From positions 496,001 through 560,000 of the forward strand of contig CAZJEB010000001.1 of assembly GCA_964544955.1 (NCBI GenBank): DNA of 64,000 bases, written 5' to 3'. Made by a program: the position numbers and the translations under genes. Below are positions 60,359-64,000 of this stretch, piece by piece. Numbering within the stretch: the stretch's first letter is position 1; each line of letters starts with the position of its first letter. This stretch comes from JAAZPT01 sp964544955. Lineage in GTDB: Bacteria; Bacillota; Clostridia; Christensenellales; Aristaeellaceae. Under the pieces are notes generated by a model. It did not search any database. It had not been told where the DNA came from and worked only from the letters and a program-made list of their open reading frames with translations.

Positions 60359-62185
60359 TTGATACGCAACGACATAAGAAATATTGCGATAATTGCCCAT
60401 GTTGACCATGGCAAAACCACCCTTGTTGATGAAATGTTAAAACAAGGTGGTGTTTTTAGGGAAAACCAGCAAGTTGAAGATAGGGTTATGGATAGTAACG
60501 CTATAGAACGTGAACGTGGTATAACAATACTTGCTAAAAATACTGCTGTACACTACAAGGGCACAAAAATTAATATAATTGATACCCCTGGCCACGCAGA
60601 CTTTGGTGGCGAAGTTGAGCGTGTTTTAAAAATGGTAAGCGGCGTACTATTATTAGTAGATAGCTTTGAAGGACCTATGCCCCAAACAAGGTTTGTATTA
60701 AGCAAAGCCTTAGGTTTGAATTTGCCTGTTTTAGTAGTGGTTAATAAAGTTGATAGGCCTGATGCCCGCGTTGAAGATGTTGTTAACGAAGTTCTTGACT
60801 TATTTATAGACCTTGAAGCCGATGATAGTAACTTGGATAATCCAATTATATATGCATCTGCTAGGCAAGGAACAGCATCATTATCCTCAACTAAGCTAGG
60901 TACAAGTTTAGAGCCATTGTTTGATACAATACTTGAATACGTTCCTGCCCCTGAGGGCGATGTAGACGGACCTGCACAATTGTTAATTTCTACTATAGAC
61001 TACAATGAATATGTAGGTAGGATAGGTATAGGAAAAATACAACGTGGTAAAATTACTTCTGGTATGATGGCAATAAATGCTAACTTAGAAACAGGTGAAG
61101 TATCTCACCCCCTTAGGTTGAGCAATTTATATACTTTTGATGGTTTAAAGCGTATACCTGTTGAAGAGGCAAATGTTGGTGATATTGTTGCAATAAGTGG
61201 CATTGAGGATCTTTCCATAGGTGATACAGTTTGTGACCCATCAAATGTAGAGCCCTTGCCCTTTGTAAAAATTAGTGAACCAACCGTTGTAATGACCTTT
61301 TTAGTTAATAATAGCCCCTTTGCTGGTCGTGAAGGAACATATGTAACAAGTAGGCATTTAAGGGCTAGACTATTCAAAGAATTACAAACAGACGTTTCAT
61401 TAAGGGTAAGCGAAACAGATTCACCCGACTCCTTTGAAGTTAAAGCAAGGGGCGAATTACACCTTTCCATACTAATTGAGAATATGAGAAGGCAAGGTTA
61501 TGAGTTTCAAGTAAGTAAGCCCAGTGTAATAAACATTGTTGAAGATGGTGTTGTTAAAGAACCTATTGAGCGTGTTGTTGTTGATGTTCCCCAAGAATAT
61601 TCAGGCTCTGTTATTGAAAAATTAGGTTCAAGGCGTGGCATATTAACAAATATGCATGGAACAGACCGTGTAAGGCTTGAGTTTATGGTACCTTCTAGAG
61701 GTTTATTTGGTTATAGAAGTGAGTTTATGACCGACACTAGAGGTGAAGGTATAATGAGTAGCGTTTTTGATAGCTATGACCAAGTTAAAGGTGATATTCC
61801 TAGAAGAAGCTCAGGTTCATTAGTATGTTATGAAACAGGCGTTGCCACACAATATGGTTTGTTTTATGCTCAAGAACGTGGTACACTTTTTGTTGAAGCT
61901 GGCAAGGAAGTTTATGCTGGTATGGTATGTGGTAGAAACTCAAGGCCTGATGACCTTGTAGTTAATATTTGCAAAAAGAAACATGTAACAAATACAAGAA
62001 ATGCATCAGCAGCAGAAGATAGCATGCGCTTAGTAAGCGTAAGCCATTTAAGCTTGGAAGAATGTATGGAATTTATTGATGATGACGAACTATTAGAAGT
62101 AACACCTTTAAACTTAAGGATTAGGAAAAAAGAACTATCTCACGAACAAAGGGCTAGAGACTTTTCAAGGCAGAAAAACAAGTAA
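60359..62185 (+). CDS. typA: Ribosome-associated GTPase TypA/BipA
   Basis: The start is TTG 60359, 7 nt after AAAGAGG. The 608-residue translational GTPase has G1 AHVDHGKTTLVDEML, ERERGITILAKN, DTPGHADFGGEVER and VNKVDRPDAR, EF-G-like domains III and V, and the TypA-specific C-terminus (GRNSRPDDLVVNICKKK, TPLNLRIRK). It aids 50S assembly and stress or cold growth. A TypA gene beside prfC with no other translation gene may reflect a joint unit from the promoter upstream of prfC. Confidence 0.96.
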   Translation: MIRNDIRNIAIIAHVDHGKTTLVDEMLKQGGVFRENQQVEDRVMDSNAIERERGITILAKNTAVHYKGTKINIIDTPGHADFGGEVERVLKMVSGVLLLVDSFEGPMPQTRFVLSKALGLNLPVLVVVNKVDRPDARVEDVVNEVLDLFIDLEADDSNLDNPIIYASARQGTASLSSTKLGTSLEPLFDTILEYVPAPEGDVDGPAQLLISTIDYNEYVGRIGIGKIQRGKITSGMMAINANLETGEVSHPLRLSNLYTFDGLKRIPVEEANVGDIVAISGIEDLSIGDTVCDPSNVEPLPFVKISEPTVVMTFLVNNSPFAGREGTYVTSRHLRARLFKELQTDVSLRVSETDSPDSFEVKARGELHLSILIENMRRQGYEFQVSKPSVINIVEDGVVKEPIERVVVDVPQEYSGSVIEKLGSRRGILTNMHGTDRVRLEFMVPSRGLFGYRSEFMTDTRGEGIMSSVFDSYDQVKGDIPRRSSGSLVCYETGVATQYGLFYAQERGTLFVEAGKEVYAGMVCGRNSRPDDLVVNICKKKHVTNTRNASAAEDSMRLVSVSHLSLEECMEFIDDDELLEVTPLNLRIRKKELSHEQRARDFSRQKNK

Positions 62186-62197
62186 AAGGAGTATTTT

Positions 62198-63577
62198 ATG
62201 TTAAAAAAATCATTAGGTGTAAGAATTTTATCATTTGCTTGCACAATAATTTTAGTTTTATCAACATTTAATATTAATGCTTTTGCATCTACTGAAAAAA
62301 GCATAGATTACTCTATTAAATTTGCTTTAAATGAAAATGGATTTCCCGAGAACACAAAAAATATTAAGGATTGGAAAATTACTTTTGATAAATTAAAACT
62401 AGTTGGTAATGCTGATATTAAAAATTTGTTTTATAAAGAAGATGAACTAATAATATCCGATAACAACATAATGTTAAACGATAAATTACTTTTAAACTTT
62501 AACACAAATGGTAATCAACAATATTTATGGTTAAAAAGTAAATCAATACCGCCATTCAAGCCCTTTCTTAATATGTTTAACTTTTATGAGTTTATGCTAA
62601 AGGGTTACTTTTTTATGGGCTTGCCCACAAACAGTCTTGCGATAGTTGGTTATCCTTATGGTGCATATAGAGCTTTTAGGCCATTTTATAATTTAATGTA
62701 CGATAGTTTTTACACAGATGAGTCTAAAACATTTAGTTATGAAGAGTTAAGTGAATTTGCAACAAAAATTGGTAGCTTGCTTGATGAAGAACATGTAAGC
62801 ATGCAATTTATAAGAACATTTTTTATTGAAAATGGTTTTAATGATAGCCTGTATTATGATTTAATGAGCTTCCCAGAATATATAAGTAGCACATTTGAAG
62901 GCCAAAGTATGGAAGTATTGGTGGATGGCGGAACAAAAACCTATACTATTGGTGATATTACAATTTTTAAATCAGTAAAAACAAATGAAGCATATAGTTT
63001 TGCATTGTATCTACCCGCTAATATGAGTGGTTATACTACAAAAATAAACTTTAATTACACCAAAGAAAATAACGCTTATAATTTAAATACAAACTTGGAT
63101 ATTTCTATGGAAGATTTAAGCTTTGTAAATATATCATTTGATGCTAATGGTTTACCTGGCGATGGTGTAAATAACGGTAAAGGCGATATTAATTTTTCAG
63201 TCGGTGGCGATTTATATGGCGAAACAAAGGAAACTAAGTTTAACCATAATTGGACCTTGATTGAGAAAGATAAACAAAAAAATATAAATTTAAATTTGGG
63301 CTATATCCACCCCGAAACTGATAAAGCCTGCGTTGATACTAACTTAGTTTTTAATATTAAGCCCTTTGAAGGAACTTTCCCAAAAGGTGATGTATTAAAT
63401 GGAGAAGACTTTTTCTCCCTTAATGACGAAAGTTTAGCAAGCTATATAAGCATGTTAAAACCCTATGCTAAAAGGCTTATTGCTCCCCTTTTAATAGAAT
63501 TACCTAAGGGTGTAATAAATGATATTTGGGATTATATGGATAGCAACGGAATTTTAGCTACATTAGGTGTAAAATAA
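62198..63577 (+). CDS. Secreted protein of unknown function
   Basis: The 459-residue protein has a signal peptide (ILSFACTIILVLSTFNINAFAS). I do not recognise a domain. The mature part starts with a strand-rich segment, has a hydrophobic helical middle (FKPFLNMFNFYEFMLKGYFFMGLP, near 115-145), and ends with beta-strand-rich sequence (about 255-385) and a helical tail. It lacks LPXTG, SLH or wall-binding motifs. ATG follows AAAGGAG, 12 nt after typA, so it may be in the same transcript. Confidence 0.7.
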   Translation: MLKKSLGVRILSFACTIILVLSTFNINAFASTEKSIDYSIKFALNENGFPENTKNIKDWKITFDKLKLVGNADIKNLFYKEDELIISDNNIMLNDKLLLNFNTNGNQQYLWLKSKSIPPFKPFLNMFNFYEFMLKGYFFMGLPTNSLAIVGYPYGAYRAFRPFYNLMYDSFYTDESKTFSYEELSEFATKIGSLLDEEHVSMQFIRTFFIENGFNDSLYYDLMSFPEYISSTFEGQSMEVLVDGGTKTYTIGDITIFKSVKTNEAYSFALYLPANMSGYTTKINFNYTKENNAYNLNTNLDISMEDLSFVNISFDANGLPGDGVNNGKGDINFSVGGDLYGETKETKFNHNWTLIEKDKQKNINLNLGYIHPETDKACVDTNLVFNIKPFEGTFPKGDVLNGEDFFSLNDESLASYISMLKPYAKRLIAPLLIELPKGVINDIWDYMDSNGILATLGVK

Positions 63578-63598
63578 TTGAATTAAAGGGTAAACTTT

Positions 63599-64000
63599 AT
63601 GAGTATAACTGAAAATGAAAGAATAGTTGCAAAAACTATATCTCAATCAAGAACAGAATCCGTACACATTGTTATGCCAGGCAATATAAATGGATCCGAT
63701 AGCCTGTTTGGTGGGCAACTTATGGAATGGATAGATATAATTGCGGCTGTAGTTGCAAGAAGGCATTCCGGTTGCCAAGTAACAACTGCCGCAGTAGACA
63801 ACCTTGTATTTAAAGCTCCAGCAAAAAAGAACGATACCATACTTTTGGTTGGAAAATTATGCTATGTTGGTAATACAAGTATGGATGTTTGTGTTGAAAC
63901 ATATGTTGAAAAAATAGATGGCAGAAAAAAGCTTATAAACACAGCATACCTTACGTTGGTTGCATTGGATAGTGAGGGTAAACCCACAAAGGTGCCAAGG
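63599..64000 (+). CDS. Acyl-CoA thioesterase, hotdog fold, 3' truncated
   Basis: ATG is 8 nt after AAAGGG. The 134 visible residues run to the window end without a stop and match the YkhA/cytosolic acyl-CoA hydrolase family: VMPGNINGSDSLFGGQLMEWIDIIAAVVA, then VTTAAVDNLVFKAPAKKNDT. The Asp/Gly-rich start and the long central helix are typical of the hotdog fold. It lies 21 nt after the unknown secreted protein. Confidence 0.88.
   Translation, partial: MSITENERIVAKTISQSRTESVHIVMPGNINGSDSLFGGQLMEWIDIIAAVVARRHSGCQVTTAAVDNLVFKAPAKKNDTILLVGKLCYVGNTSMDVCVETYVEKIDGRKKLINTAYLTLVALDSEGKPTKVPR

Noticed and set aside
1..64000. CRISPR arrays, insertion sequences or transposases
   Set aside because: No direct-repeat/spacer pattern and no transposase frames were found in the window.

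Overview
The window looks like chromosome of a low-GC, AT-rich Gram-positive bacterium of the Firmicutes, most likely class Clostridia. The evidence is the AT-rich sequence, strong GGAGG ribosome binding sites with many TTG and GTG starts, a T-box leader on ileS, the secA-prfB and purR-glmU-pth-mfd gene orders, a PurBox-regulated PurR, and Clostridia-typical families (DUF1576, DUF6062, SH3b-repeat wall proteins, MscL with a zinc ribbon). Arginine is often written AGG. I cannot name the genus.

Layout. 1-1.8 kb holds a truncated NYN/OST-HTH (LOTUS) protein and a phage-type replisome organiser, possibly the edge of an old mobile region. 2.0-10.3 kb has nadE, T-box-controlled ileS and a large secreted SH3b-repeat protein. 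10.4-14.1 kb has purC divergent from metNIQ, the latter behind a leader that reads as a complete ribosome-dependent attenuator with a Met- and Cys-rich 30-residue peptide. 14.2-22.0 kb has secA, prfB, uvrA and an M42 peptidase. 22.1-29.7 kb has mscL, then purR, a glmU relative, pth, mfd and a barnase/barstar pair packed head to tail. 29.7-38.0 kb has acpS, a P1-family peptidase, a HerA-like ATPase, a DUF4230 protein with a 28-residue membrane peptide, a D,D-carboxypeptidase, dnaX and rsmA. 38.0-46.7 kb has glmM, a cupin, an oxidoreductase and a YitT protein, then a GNAT, a membrane-acyltransferase fusion and a GH13 glucosidase. Three tRNA genes (Gln, Glu, Arg) follow. 47.3-58.6 kb has an NhaP-type antiporter, a P-type Ca2+ ATPase, MntP, a secreted cadherin-like protein, DUF1576, a glycosyltransferase, a second GH13 enzyme, DUF6062 and dCMP deaminase. 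58.7-64.0 kb has prfC, typA, an unknown secreted protein and the start of an acyl-CoA thioesterase.

Most of the content is housekeeping: translation (ileS, prfB, prfC, typA, pth, rsmA, tRNAs), repair and replication (uvrA, mfd, dnaX), envelope precursor supply (glmM, glmU-like, dacF-like), NAD and purine synthesis, ion homeostasis and intracellular alpha-glucan breakdown.

The most interesting signal is the metNIQ leader at about 11.22-11.47 kb: promoter, leader peptide with four clustered Met codons followed by four Cys codons, and three RNA pairings (1:2, 2:3, 3:4) that mirror the trp-type attenuator. In Firmicutes, methionine genes are usually under S-box or T-box control. A second theme is two bifunctional enzymes that each seem to have lost one active site: NadE has Gly where the glutaminase Cys belongs, and the GlmU relative has lost the uridyltransferase signature but keeps the acetyltransferase site. 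Other oddities are a MetQ without a lipobox, a PlsC-like domain without the HX4D Asp, and a prfB without the programmed frameshift.
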